Assembly: GCA_900767015.1 (NCBI GenBank)
Contig: CAAFXQ010000263.1
Span: 1 to 11,535, forward strand
DNA length: 11,535 bases
Reading direction: 5' to 3'
Source of the DNA: Clostridia bacterium
Lineage (GTDB): Bacteria > Bacillota > Clostridia > Oscillospirales > Acutalibacteraceae
Shown: piece by piece, positions 1-6,725 of the stretch
How the letters are laid out: each line of letters starts with the position of its first letter
Position numbering within the stretch: position 1 is the stretch's first letter
The notes under the pieces: model-generated
Told to the model about the DNA's origin: nothing
The model's database searches: none
The model's input: the letters and a program-made list of their open reading frames with translations, nothing else
Made by a program: the position numbers and the translations under genes

Positions 1-78
1 GAAAGCTACATTCAATCCAAAAATCTTAGTGATGATGAAATTGAAATACTTTATCAATGCTTTAACAAAAACAGATAA
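1..78 (+). CDS. C-terminal end of an unrecognised protein (partial)
   Basis: Frame 1 is open from the window edge to a TAA stop at 76-78 and gives 25 residues, ending in LYQCFNKNR. The piece is hydrophilic (an acidic SDDEIE stretch, then a basic end) and carries no motif that identifies a family. A hairpin terminator starts six bases after the stop, on the correct strand for this gene, which supports it being real. It converges with the glucosidase gene on the other strand. Function cannot be assigned from the visible part. Confidence 0.5.
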   Translation, partial: ESYIQSKNLSDDEIEILYQCFNKNR

Positions 79-84
79 TTGAAA

Positions 85-124
85 GCCGGAACCGCAGAAA
101 AAGGCAGTTCCGGCACTTTTTATT
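85..124 (+). terminator. Rho-independent terminator between convergent genes
   Basis: GCCGGAAC (85-92) pairs perfectly with GTTCCGGC (107-114) around a 14-base loop that can add two inner G-C pairs. The plus strand then runs CACTTTTTATTT, a good U tract, so it ends the gene stopping at 78. It also lies five bases beyond the TAA of the minus-strand glucosidase (120-122) and may act in both directions, although the T run on that side is weak. Confidence 0.8.
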
Positions 125-1790
125 TCGTCAAAAGATAGGTTCTTGTCTCATACGGCTTTGTGATGAATCCGTTATGAATTACCCGGCAGTTATCATAGTT
201 TGAAAGCACAAGCTCGGCTGACTTCATATCAAAGTCAAACGGTGCCCGGAACGGTAACTCGGCTTCTGAAAAGCTGTTGATAACAAGAAGCTTCTGATTT
301 TCGTAGGTTCTGACATAGGCGAAAATATTCTTGTCGGTCGGAAGAAGCTCGAAGTCGCCGTATTTGACAATATCGTGCTCCTTGCGGAATCTGAGCAGCT
401 TCCGGTAATAATTCAGAATCGAGTTTTCGTCCTTTTCCGCTACTTCGACGTTGATTTCGGTATAATTCGGGTTGATTTCGTCGAACCACGGCTTGTCAGC
501 CGAAGTAAAGCCGGCGTTCTTCTCTGCACTCCACTGCATCGGCGTTCTTGCGTTGTCTCTTGACGCATACATACATAATTTCATCGTGAATTTATCACTG
601 AAGCCGAATTTCCGGAACAGCGCATAGGTGTTGATTGCCGAAACGTCCTTGTAGCGGTCAATCGTCGGAATATTAGCGTTGAGCATACCGATTTCCTGAC
701 CTTGATAGATAAACGGTGTACCGCTTTGCAGAATGTACATCGTTGCAAGCATTTTTCCGCTTTCTACCCGATATTTTTCACTGCCGTAGCGGCTGATGAT
801 TCTCGGCTGGTCGTGGTTCTCGATATAAAGTGCGTTCCATGCCTTGCCGTACAAATCGTTCTGCCATCTTGCATAGACTTTCTTGAGCTTCTTGGGATTG
901 AATTTCGTCTTGATCCAGTTCGTAATCACATTGTCGCAGGACATGTGCTCAAAATGGAACATGGTATTGAGAAGCTGACCGTCTCCCTCTTTGATAAACT
1001 CGAGGGCACGCTTTGTCGTCATCATCGGTGCTTCACCGACGGTAAAGCAATCGTATTCATCAAGCACGTCTTTGAACTCACGCAGATATTCTTTCAGGTG
1101 CGGACCGTTCATGTAGTGCTCAATTCCGGTCGCCGTCGGAAGCGGAAAACCGTTCGGAAGACCCGGCTTTTTCGAGATAAACGTAATAACGTCCTCACGG
1201 AAGCCGTCAACGCCCATATCGAGCCAGAAGCGCATGATATCCTTGACCTCCTGACGCACTTTCGGGTTATCCATGTTCAGGTCGGGCTGACCCTTGGCGA
1301 AAACATGCAGATAATACTCGTCAAGCTCCTTGCAGTATTCCCATGCCTTTCCCTGGAAAGTCGATTTCCAGTTGTTCGGCTCCTTGCCGTTCTTTTTACC
1401 CTTGCGCCAGAAATAATAGTCATGGTATGGATTGTCGTCGCCTTTCTTACTTTCCAAAAACCATTTATGCTGATCGGAGGTGTGGTTGACAACAAGATCC
1501 ATTATGACCTTTAAGTCCCGTTTATGCGCCTCGTCAAGAAGGGTCTTAAACTCATCAAGCGTACCATAATCGGGCGAAATGTCTTTATAATCGGCAATGT
1601 CATAGCCGTAATCGGCATTCGGTGACGGATAGAGCGGTGAAAACCAGATGGCGTCAACGCCGATGCTTTTAATGTAATCAAGCTTTGAGATTACGCCTTT
1701 CAGGTCACCGATTCCGTCGCCGTTGCCGTCGCAGAAGCTTCTCGGCCATATCTGATACACGCTCATTTCCTTATACCATTGTTTCTCCAT
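120..1790 (-). CDS. GH13 alpha-glucosidase, oligo-1,6-glucosidase type
   Basis: This 556-residue cytoplasmic enzyme has the usual length of the GH13_31 group (oligo-1,6-glucosidase, dextran glucosidase, isomaltase). It would release glucose from the non-reducing end of short alpha-glucans. The N-terminal SVYQIWPRSF and the calcium-type loop DGNGDGIGD (21-29) are intact. Conserved GH13 regions follow: DLVVNHTS (98-105), QPDLNMDNP (168-176), GFREDVITF with nucleophile D200, VGEAP with acid/base E253, and ENHDQPR with transition-state D327. V201 directly after the nucleophile is the residue known to permit alpha-1,6 cleavage, where maltases have Thr. There is no signal peptide. The ATG at 1790 has AAGGAG seven bases upstream (1798-1803). 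It lies 84 bases behind the symporter gene, which probably supplies its substrate. The family call is secure; the exact substrate is inferred. Confidence 0.93.
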   Translation of the reverse strand: MEKQWYKEMSVYQIWPRSFCDGNGDGIGDLKGVISKLDYIKSIGVDAIWFSPLYPSPNADYGYDIADYKDISPDYGTLDEFKTLLDEAHKRDLKVIMDLVVNHTSDQHKWFLESKKGDDNPYHDYYFWRKGKKNGKEPNNWKSTFQGKAWEYCKELDEYYLHVFAKGQPDLNMDNPKVRQEVKDIMRFWLDMGVDGFREDVITFISKKPGLPNGFPLPTATGIEHYMNGPHLKEYLREFKDVLDEYDCFTVGEAPMMTTKRALEFIKEGDGQLLNTMFHFEHMSCDNVITNWIKTKFNPKKLKKVYARWQNDLYGKAWNALYIENHDQPRIISRYGSEKYRVESGKMLATMYILQSGTPFIYQGQEIGMLNANIPTIDRYKDVSAINTYALFRKFGFSDKFTMKLCMYASRDNARTPMQWSAEKNAGFTSADKPWFDEINPNYTEINVEVAEKDENSILNYYRKLLRFRKEHDIVKYGDFELLPTDKNIFAYVRTYENQKLLVINSFSEAELPFRAPFDFDMKSAELVLSNYDNCRVIHNGFITKPYETRTYLLTK

Positions 1791-1835
1791 AATACATCTC
1801 CTTGTAAACTGATAAAAATATTTTTAAAACAAGAA

Positions 1836-1862
1836 TACGGGCAACCGGAATGATTACCCGTA
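1836..1862 (-). terminator. Hairpin terminator or attenuator between symporter and glucosidase genes
   Basis: On the minus strand, TACGGGTAA and TTGCCCGTA form a nine-pair stem (one U-G pair) with a nine-base loop, followed by the T-rich run TTCTTGTTTTAAAAATATTTTT. It begins 12 bases after the symporter stop. The T run ends close to the ribosome binding site of the glucosidase, and no promoter was seen in the little space left, so it probably acts as a partial terminator that lowers glucosidase expression relative to the symporter. Confidence 0.7.
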
Positions 1863-1874
1863 TACGATTATTTA

Positions 1875-3428
1875 TTATTCCGCTTCATCTGTGCTACGTC
1901 TTTTTGAAACGAGTTCAGTAAGTATTCTCTTATGCTCGTCATTGGAAAGAGCATATTTGAGTGTCGGAACAGCGGAAAGCAGAAGGCCGATCATCGGCGG
2001 AATTGAAACAAGGAAGAACATTGCAAAGGCAAACTTATCATAGTCAACCGCAAACGTTGCCGTTCCAGCGGCAAGGGAATCGTTAACGCCTTTGATGACC
2101 TGGTCACTGAAGTGAACAACACTGTATACAACACCCTGAATGATTGTTGCAATACCTGCGGAAAGCTTTGTAATAAAGCTCTGACCTGAGAAGAATACGC
2201 CGTCGGGGCGAATGCCGTGATGATATTCTTCATAGTCAACACAGTCAGCAATCATAACCGACTGAAGAACGTTAAGACCGCCCATTGCCCATGAAGCAAG
2301 GAAGAATACAGCACCCATAAGAATTGATGCAAACATCGAAGTGACGAGTGTTTCTCTGAAGATTGCATAGATCACAAGGACAAGACCGAACGGAATTGAA
2401 CCGGCTATTGCATAGATATTGTAAAGGGTTTTCTTTTCTGTTTTTGCCGCAAGTGTCGGAGTGACAGCGGAGGAAACAAGCATACCGCCGAAAATACCCA
2501 CCGCAATAATGACAACCTTTAAGATAAGGCTGAAATTGATACCGTTTTCGCCGACAAGTGCTCTACCCGGATCATTGTCGAAATAGTAATAAATCACGAG
2601 CGTAAGAGCGACCGTATTGAGAAGCTGAATCGGGCTTCTTAAAACACCGGAAATAAGGAGCTGACGGAAAGGCTTGCAGTTCCACATTGTTGCAAAGTTT
2701 TGCTTGATTGTATAGCTTTCTGTTGTCTGCTGCTTAACCTTTTCCTTAACGGAAAGACCGGCAAACTGGAAGAGAATTGAAGCAAATACTGTTACAATAA
2801 CGGCAAGAGCGATAAACGAATACTGAAGCTGTGTTGCGTCGTCTTCAACGCCCATGGAAGCAAAAACGCCTTTGAATGACGGAGCAAGGAACTGAACAAG
2901 CATACCGATCATACCAACGGAGGCAACGATACGGGCAAGAGCGAGAATCTTGGAACGGTCTTTTGCATCTTCAGTCATAAGTGAAGTGACGCCCCAAAGA
3001 GGAATATCGCCTGCTGTGTATGACATACCCCAAAGGATATAGGAGAAAGCAGCCCAGCCGATAATAAGAACTTTTTGCATAAGCGGTGCGCCCGGGTCAT
3101 ACTGCTTGTTGATGAACGGAAGAATTGTTGTAACAAGAACAACAGCCGGAACAAATAAAAGATATGGCTTACATTTACCCCATTTTGTGTGTGTTTTGTC
3201 GACAAGATTACCCATCATCGGGTCATTGATTGCGTCCCACACTCTTGCAATGGCAACGATCGTACTGTATGCCATCGCCGGGAGGAAGATAACACTTTGA
3301 AAATAGTACATCAATGCAGCAGCTGTGATGTTGTAAATGATGTTCTGTCCTGCAAGACCGACAAGATAACCGGTAAGTTCTTTACCGCTGTAAGTCTTTA
3401 CATTAGGGTTTACAGTTTTTTTACTCAT
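1875..3428 (-). CDS. GPH-family sugar:cation symporter (MelB/YicJ-like)
   Basis: This is a 517-residue inner-membrane transporter with about 12 hydrophobic segments, somewhat longer than the usual 450-480 residues. The family signature ARVWDAINDPMMGNLVD is present at 61-77, with R62, D65 and D69 matching the cation-site residues R52, D55 and D59 of MelB, followed by TKWGKCKPYL. D141 in DIPLW matches the MelB sugar-binding D124, and K421 in SFITKLSAG matches K377. The MelB D19 position appears to be Asn (N29), as in non-galactoside members. The ATG at 3428 has AAGGAG seven bases upstream (3436-3441). The following gene is a GH13 glucosidase, so an alpha-glucoside such as isomaltose is a reasonable but unproven substrate. 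The leader contains tRNA-derived sequence and lies downstream of two tRNA genes. Confidence 0.92.
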   Translation of the reverse strand: MSKKTVNPNVKTYSGKELTGYLVGLAGQNIIYNITAAALMYYFQSVIFLPAMAYSTIVAIARVWDAINDPMMGNLVDKTHTKWGKCKPYLLFVPAVVLVTTILPFINKQYDPGAPLMQKVLIIGWAAFSYILWGMSYTAGDIPLWGVTSLMTEDAKDRSKILALARIVASVGMIGMLVQFLAPSFKGVFASMGVEDDATQLQYSFIALAVIVTVFASILFQFAGLSVKEKVKQQTTESYTIKQNFATMWNCKPFRQLLISGVLRSPIQLLNTVALTLVIYYYFDNDPGRALVGENGINFSLILKVVIIAVGIFGGMLVSSAVTPTLAAKTEKKTLYNIYAIAGSIPFGLVLVIYAIFRETLVTSMFASILMGAVFFLASWAMGGLNVLQSVMIADCVDYEEYHHGIRPDGVFFSGQSFITKLSAGIATIIQGVVYSVVHFSDQVIKGVNDSLAAGTATFAVDYDKFAFAMFFLVSIPPMIGLLLSAVPTLKYALSNDEHKRILTELVSKRRSTDEAE

Positions 3429-3451
3429 TTTTCTGCTCCTTAATCATAGAA

Positions 3452-3543
3452 TGGCTGCCTCTGACAGGCTCGAATCTGCACGCCTTACGGTACATGATTC
3501 TGTGATTGAATTTCCGGCTCAAGAAGAGCCTATTATCAGAGCC
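3452..3543 (-). pseudogene. Degenerate tRNA-like sequence in the symporter leader
   Basis: Reading the minus strand, 3493-3464 closely matches the variable arm and T arm of the neighbouring tRNA-Leu (3725-3695), including CCGTAAGG, GTGCAG and the TTCGA T loop, and a CCA follows at 3454-3452. Upstream, 3511-3497 resembles the D arm of the neighbouring tRNA-Gly (12 of 15 positions). A sound clover leaf cannot be built. The invariant 53-61 pair of the T stem would be A-C, the conserved GG of the D loop is CA, and no anticodon arm with U33 is found. The acceptor 3' strand CAGAGGC (preceding AGCCA) pairs, with one mismatch, with GGCTCTG at 3543-3537 only if an insertion is allowed. It is therefore most likely a decayed or recombined tRNA gene. 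It ends 11 bases before the symporter ribosome binding site, so it is transcribed as leader RNA. Confidence 0.5.
3516..3530 (-). repeat. Inverted repeat near the predicted symporter transcript start
   Basis: GGCTC and GAGCC flank a five-base TTCTT spacer. It sits directly after the candidate -10 box at 3532-3537 and so near the expected transcript start. It could be an operator or a 5' hairpin. A second small hairpin, GAGC-TTCG-GCTC at 3539-3550, lies in the spacer of the same candidate promoter. Confidence 0.4.
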
Positions 3544-3560
3544 GAAGCTCAAATAACCAA
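3532..3560 (-). promoter_or_regulatory. Candidate promoter for the symporter-glucosidase genes
   Basis: On the minus strand TTGGTT (3560-3555) and GATAAT (3537-3532) are 17 bases apart. The -35 box begins inside the T run that follows tRNA-Gly, so a terminator and a promoter would overlap. Start of transcription is expected near 3525, giving a leader of about 95 bases. The -35 box is poor, so readthrough from the tRNA promoter remains an alternative or additional source of the mRNA. Confidence 0.35.
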
Positions 3561-3565
3561 AAAAA

Positions 3566-3639
3566 TGGAGCAGATGACGGGAATCGAACCCGCGTGTTCA
3601 GCTTGGGAAGCTAACATTCTGCCATTGAACTACATCTGC
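3566..3639 (-). tRNA. tRNA-Gly (anticodon CCC)
   Basis: The 74-base sequence folds as a standard class I tRNA. The acceptor stem GCAGATG/CATCTGC is perfect, the D arm reads GTTC-AATGGCA-GAAT, and the anticodon stem TTAGC/GCTGA encloses loop TTCCCAA. The variable loop is ACAC and the T arm is GCGGG-TTCGATT-CCCGT. The discriminator base is T and the CCA end is encoded. The anticodon at 3607-3605 is CCC, reading GGG codons. Seven T residues follow the CCA and may terminate transcription. It lies 44 bases downstream of tRNA-Leu in the same transcription unit. Confidence 0.96.
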
Positions 3640-3683
3640 AAAAACGAAAATGAAAAGCACCCGCAAACGCAAGCACTTGTTTT

Positions 3684-3768
3684 TGGTGCCGGTAACAGGG
3701 ATCGAACCTGCACACCTTACGGCACAAGATCCTAAATCTTGCGTGTCTGCCAATTCCACCATACCGGC
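3684..3768 (-). tRNA. tRNA-Leu (anticodon UAG)
   Basis: The 85-base class II tRNA has acceptor stem GCCGGTA/TACCGGC, a D arm containing AATTGGCAGAC, and anticodon stem CAAGA/TCTTG with loop TTTAGGA. Its variable arm is TGCCGTAAGGTGT, its T loop is TTCGATC, and it has discriminator A and an encoded CCA. The anticodon TAG (3734-3732) reads CUA and other CUN codons. It is the first gene after the strong promoter at 3799-3826 and its sequence is the apparent relative of the decayed tRNA-like stretch at 3452-3543. Confidence 0.97.
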
Positions 3769-3798
3769 ATTCGGAGAGCGTATACTCATGATGATATA

Positions 3799-3826
3799 AT
3801 TATAGCAAAACTCACCAAAAAGTCAA
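3799..3826 (-). promoter_or_regulatory. Strong promoter of the tRNA-Leu/tRNA-Gly unit
   Basis: On the minus strand TTGACT (3826-3821) and TATAAT (3804-3799) are 16 bases apart. The -10 box lies about 30 bases ahead of the first base of tRNA-Leu, as expected for a short tRNA leader. No convincing terminator separates it from the AlkD-like gene upstream, whose transcripts may therefore run into the tRNAs. A perfect palindrome CAACCGGTTG lies upstream at 3858-3867. Confidence 0.85.
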
Positions 3827-3887
3827 GTTTTTAAGCGGTATTATTTCAGCAATATTTCAACCGGTTGTTCTAAATCTATCCGAAGCG

Positions 3888-4583
3888 TCATTTCCGCCTC
3901 AGAGTTTTCAGATAGTCTTTTTTCTCTTTTTCAACCTGATAGGAGTCACAAGCCTTCGAAATTGCCTTATTATGTACCCATCGGTCGAGCCGATTGTCAA
4001 GAAACAACGGTATGGTTTTCTCATATTGCTTTGTCAGCGCTGTTGCAAAGAACCAGGCGGACATCATATTGACATAGTATTCGTCGCTTTTGATTCCGGC
4101 AACAAGAAGCAAGTATTTTTCATCAAAATTTTTGTCAAGAAAAAACCGCATCAGCATTCCGATTCCGAAGCGGACGGTATACGGTTTATCGCTTTTTAAC
4201 CATGTAAGAATATTCTCATATAAACAAGGAAGATTTTTCCGGAAAGACTTCGGGCAAAGCATATCACATACCGCCCAGTTATCAATATACGGTAAAAAAG
4301 CGGTTGTCCGTTCAAGCGCACGGTCAAAATCCTTTTCGAGATTGAGAAGCGATATATGCAAGGTGTTTTCATCGTAATATGTATGCATCGCAGCGTCTAA
4401 AAATTCTTCGGCTTCTCTTGTGCCCTTGAGCTCTTTTGCCAACTTTTTGATTTCGGGCATTCTGACGCCGATAACCGTATTCTTATCAATCGTCGGCATC
4501 AGCTTTGCCTGAAAATCACGGTATGCTTCGTCAGCAAGAGACATCAGACGCTCTCTTATCATCATTTCACTGTCCGTCATCAT
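3888..4583 (-). CDS. DNA alkylation repair protein, AlkD-like HEAT-repeat glycosylase
   Basis: The 231-residue, mostly helical, cytoplasmic protein fits the AlkD family, which excises N3- and N7-alkylated purines by wrapping HEAT-like helices round the DNA. Family landmarks are VIGVRMPEIKKLAK (37-50), DNWAVCD (101-107), VRFGIGMLM (137-145), YYVNMMSAWFFATAL (169-183) and WVHNKAISKACDSYQV (202-217). D107, W103, R138 and W177 occupy the places of the catalytic Asp and DNA-contacting Trp/Arg residues of Bacillus AlkD; this is a judgement by motif position. Two adjacent ATG codons (4583 and 4580) follow the AAGGA at 4592-4588; the second gives the better seven-base spacing. The terminator of the oxidoreductase gene lies immediately upstream, and no separate promoter was found, so expression may depend on readthrough. 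Some members of this superfamily have lost base-excision activity. Confidence 0.88.
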   Translation of the reverse strand: MMTDSEMMIRERLMSLADEAYRDFQAKLMPTIDKNTVIGVRMPEIKKLAKELKGTREAEEFLDAAMHTYYDENTLHISLLNLEKDFDRALERTTAFLPYIDNWAVCDMLCPKSFRKNLPCLYENILTWLKSDKPYTVRFGIGMLMRFFLDKNFDEKYLLLVAGIKSDEYYVNMMSAWFFATALTKQYEKTIPLFLDNRLDRWVHNKAISKACDSYQVEKEKKDYLKTLRRK

Positions 4584-4600
4584 GCTTTCCTTTCCGTATT

Positions 4601-4640
4601 CAAAAACAAGGTGCGCCGAAGAGTCGGCTCCGGCACACCT
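4601..4640 (-). terminator. Rho-independent terminator of the flavin oxidoreductase gene
   Basis: On the minus strand AGGTGTGCCG (4640-4631) pairs with CGGCGCACCT (4618-4609) over ten pairs with one U-G, around a 12-base loop, and is followed by TGTTTTTG. It starts 28 bases after the TGA at 4669-4671 and ends only a few bases before the AlkD ribosome binding site. Confidence 0.85.
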
Positions 4641-4668
4641 GTCATGATTTTTTATCAGTCAATAGGGA

Positions 4669-6720
4669 TCAGATCTTCATTGCAACGTCCCACGCACCCC
4701 AGATAACGGTACGAAGGTTACCGACCTTATCGGCGTCACCGATCACATGAACATGCTTGCTCTTTTCGGCAAGCGGCGTCGGAACATAGCCGACAGAGAG
4801 AATAACATCATCAGCGGCAATGTTAAAGGACTTGCCGGTCTTATCAACAGCAACGATTCCGTCGTCGGTCACCTCGCCGAGCTTCGTTTCAAGGTAAACA
4901 GGAACTTTCTTTGCTTCAAAGAAGTCTCTTAAATAGCTTGAATTGGCAAGGCAGACGCCTTTAACGGCAATCAGGTCGTTCTTCATTTCGACGATTACCG
5001 GCTTCTTGCCCTTATGATAAAGATCATACGCAATCTCGCATCCGGTCAGTCCGCCGCCGACGATGACGACATTTTCACCGACTTCTTTACCGAGAAGATA
5101 ATCAACGGCATCAATAGCCTTTTCCGCGCCCTTAACAGGAATCTTACGGGCTTTCGAACCGGTTGCAACGATTACTTCGTCAGCATTCAGACTTGTAACA
5201 TCTTTGACTTCGGTGTTCAGCTTGATTTCAACGGGAAGCTTCTGAAGTTCACGCTTATACCATTCGATCAGATCGCGGTCTTTTTCTTTGAAATACGGAG
5301 CGGCGGCGGCAATAAAGATTCCGCCGAGACAGTCGCTCTTTTCATAAAGGGTAACCTTATGTCCTCTTAACGCAAGCACTCTTGCACATTCCATTCCGCC
5401 GATTCCGCCGCCGATAACGGCAACGTTCTTTTGCGTTTTCGCCGGAACAATCTTATATTTCTTGCTCTGCATGGTCTGCGGATTGAGCGCACAACGAGCC
5501 ATATGCGATGAATCGGACATCGGCTGGTCATTGGCAACGCCGTTATAATGCGCCATCGTAAAGCAAGCATTATGACAGCAGATACAAGGCTGAATGTCCT
5601 CTTCTTTGCCGTTCATCATCTTCGTGATCCATTCGGGGTCAGTCAGGAACTGACGGGCAACTCCCATCGCATCGATTTCGCCGTCGGCAATCGCTTTCGC
5701 GCCAACTTCGGGCTCCATTCTACCGGCGCAGACGACAGGAATATCAACAAACTTTTTAATATGCGCTACATCGGCAAGGTTACAGTTTTGCGGCATATAG
5801 GCCGGCGGATGTGCCCAGTACCATGCGTCATATGTACCGTTGTCGGCGTTGAGCATATCATAGCCCGCATCCTGAAGAATCTTTGCCGCCTTTTCGCTTT
5901 CTTCCATATCACGGCCGACCTCGACATAATCCTCACCGGGGATTGCGCCCTTGCAAAAGCCTTTCGTCTTGGAGACAACGGAATAACGAAGCGAAACGGG
6001 GTAATCGTCTCCGCAAAGCTTTTTAACACGCTTTACGACCTCACAGGCGAACCTGAGACGGTTTTCAAGCGAGCCGCCGTAGGAGTCGGTACGCTTGTTA
6101 GTGTATTTCATGGCGAACTGATCAAGCAGATAGCCCTCATGAACGGCGTGAATTTCAACGCCGTCAACACCGGCTTCTTTACAAAGCAAAGCCGTCTTGG
6201 CAAAGCCGTCAATCATCTGTTCAATCTCGTCAACCGTCACCTCACGGCACATAATGTCCTCTTTCCAGCGGGACGGAAGTGCGCTCGGACTTGCCGAAAG
6301 ATAATCCAGATCAATAATCGGCTTGACAAGCGTTTTCAGCGCCTTATTCTTCTGTACGGCGACAAGCGAATCGGGCAGCGCAAACGAGCGTCCGAAGCCT
6401 GCAGTAAGCTGTACGAAAAGCTTGGCGCCCGTAGCGTGAATTTCCTGCATAAAGGGCTTAAGCTGTTTAAACATCTTCTTATTCTGCCAAAGCCACCGTC
6501 CGCAGATCGTGTCTCTGAGCGGTGCTATACCGGGAATAATCAGGCCGACGTTGTTTTTCGCTCTTTCAAGGAAAAAGTTCGCCGCTTCCTTGTCAAAGTG
6601 ATTCGGTTCCATCCAGCCGAAAAGCGAGGTTCCGCCCATCGGACAAAGAACAATGCGGTTTTTGATTTCAACATTGCCGATTCTCCAGGGCGTAAACAGG
6701 GCAGAGTATTTTTCGTCCAT
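4669..6720 (-). CDS. OYE/2-enoate reductase-type flavin and Fe-S oxidoreductase
   Basis: This 683-residue cytoplasmic enzyme matches 2,4-dienoyl-CoA reductase, 2-enoate reductase and BaiH/BaiCD proteins (about 640-680 residues), which pass electrons from NAD(P)H through FAD, a 4Fe-4S cluster and FMN to an activated C=C bond. Residues 1-370 are the FMN TIM barrel, with the active-site type motif EIHAVHEGYLLDQF (Y197) and TDSYGGSLENR (211-221). The cluster cysteines are C379, C382, C386 and C410, the last spacing being unusually long. Two nucleotide-binding motifs follow, VIGGGIGGMECA (435-446) and VIVGGGLTGCEIA (552-564), with ATGS at 519-522. The start is set at 6720, where AAGGA (6730-6726) precedes ATG. 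An in-frame ATG at 6768 lacks a ribosome binding site and lies only about 11 bases from the expected transcript start. The substrate cannot be read from the sequence. Confidence 0.9.
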   Translation of the reverse strand: MDEKYSALFTPWRIGNVEIKNRIVLCPMGGTSLFGWMEPNHFDKEAANFFLERAKNNVGLIIPGIAPLRDTICGRWLWQNKKMFKQLKPFMQEIHATGAKLFVQLTAGFGRSFALPDSLVAVQKNKALKTLVKPIIDLDYLSASPSALPSRWKEDIMCREVTVDEIEQMIDGFAKTALLCKEAGVDGVEIHAVHEGYLLDQFAMKYTNKRTDSYGGSLENRLRFACEVVKRVKKLCGDDYPVSLRYSVVSKTKGFCKGAIPGEDYVEVGRDMEESEKAAKILQDAGYDMLNADNGTYDAWYWAHPPAYMPQNCNLADVAHIKKFVDIPVVCAGRMEPEVGAKAIADGEIDAMGVARQFLTDPEWITKMMNGKEEDIQPCICCHNACFTMAHYNGVANDQPMSDSSHMARCALNPQTMQSKKYKIVPAKTQKNVAVIGGGIGGMECARVLALRGHKVTLYEKSDCLGGIFIAAAAPYFKEKDRDLIEWYKRELQKLPVEIKLNTEVKDVTSLNADEVIVATGSKARKIPVKGAEKAIDAVDYLLGKEVGENVVIVGGGLTGCEIAYDLYHKGKKPVIVEMKNDLIAVKGVCLANSSYLRDFFEAKKVPVYLETKLGEVTDDGIVAVDKTGKSFNIAADDVILSVGYVPTPLAEKSKHVHVIGDADKVGNLRTVIWGAWDVAMKI

Positions 6721-6725
6721 AACAA

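Noticed and set aside
702..1514. Plus-strand open frame of 270 codons opposite the GH13 gene
   Set aside because: It is antisense to conserved GH13 catalytic regions, with no family motif and no start signals.
3452..3543. Possible selenocysteine tRNA, because a seven-base loop AATCACA contains TCA
   Set aside because: There is no U33 before the triplet, the supporting stem has only four pairs, the acceptor stem has a mismatch and needs an insertion, and the same bases match a D arm better. No selenoprotein machinery is in the window.
3451..3735. Plus-strand open frame of 94 codons over the tRNA genes
   Set aside because: It reads through two tRNA genes in antisense and gives the familiar false NRDRTCTPYGTRS peptide.
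3858..3867. Perfect palindrome CAACCGGTTG as the terminator of the AlkD-like gene
   Set aside because: It has no loop and no T run, so it cannot act as a terminator; it could be a protein site but there is no further support.
4669..6720. Bilirubin reductase (BilR) or a bile-acid BaiH/BaiCD function for the oxidoreductase
   Set aside because: These are relatives, but no diagnostic residues or bai/bil neighbours are seen, so naming a substrate would be a guess.
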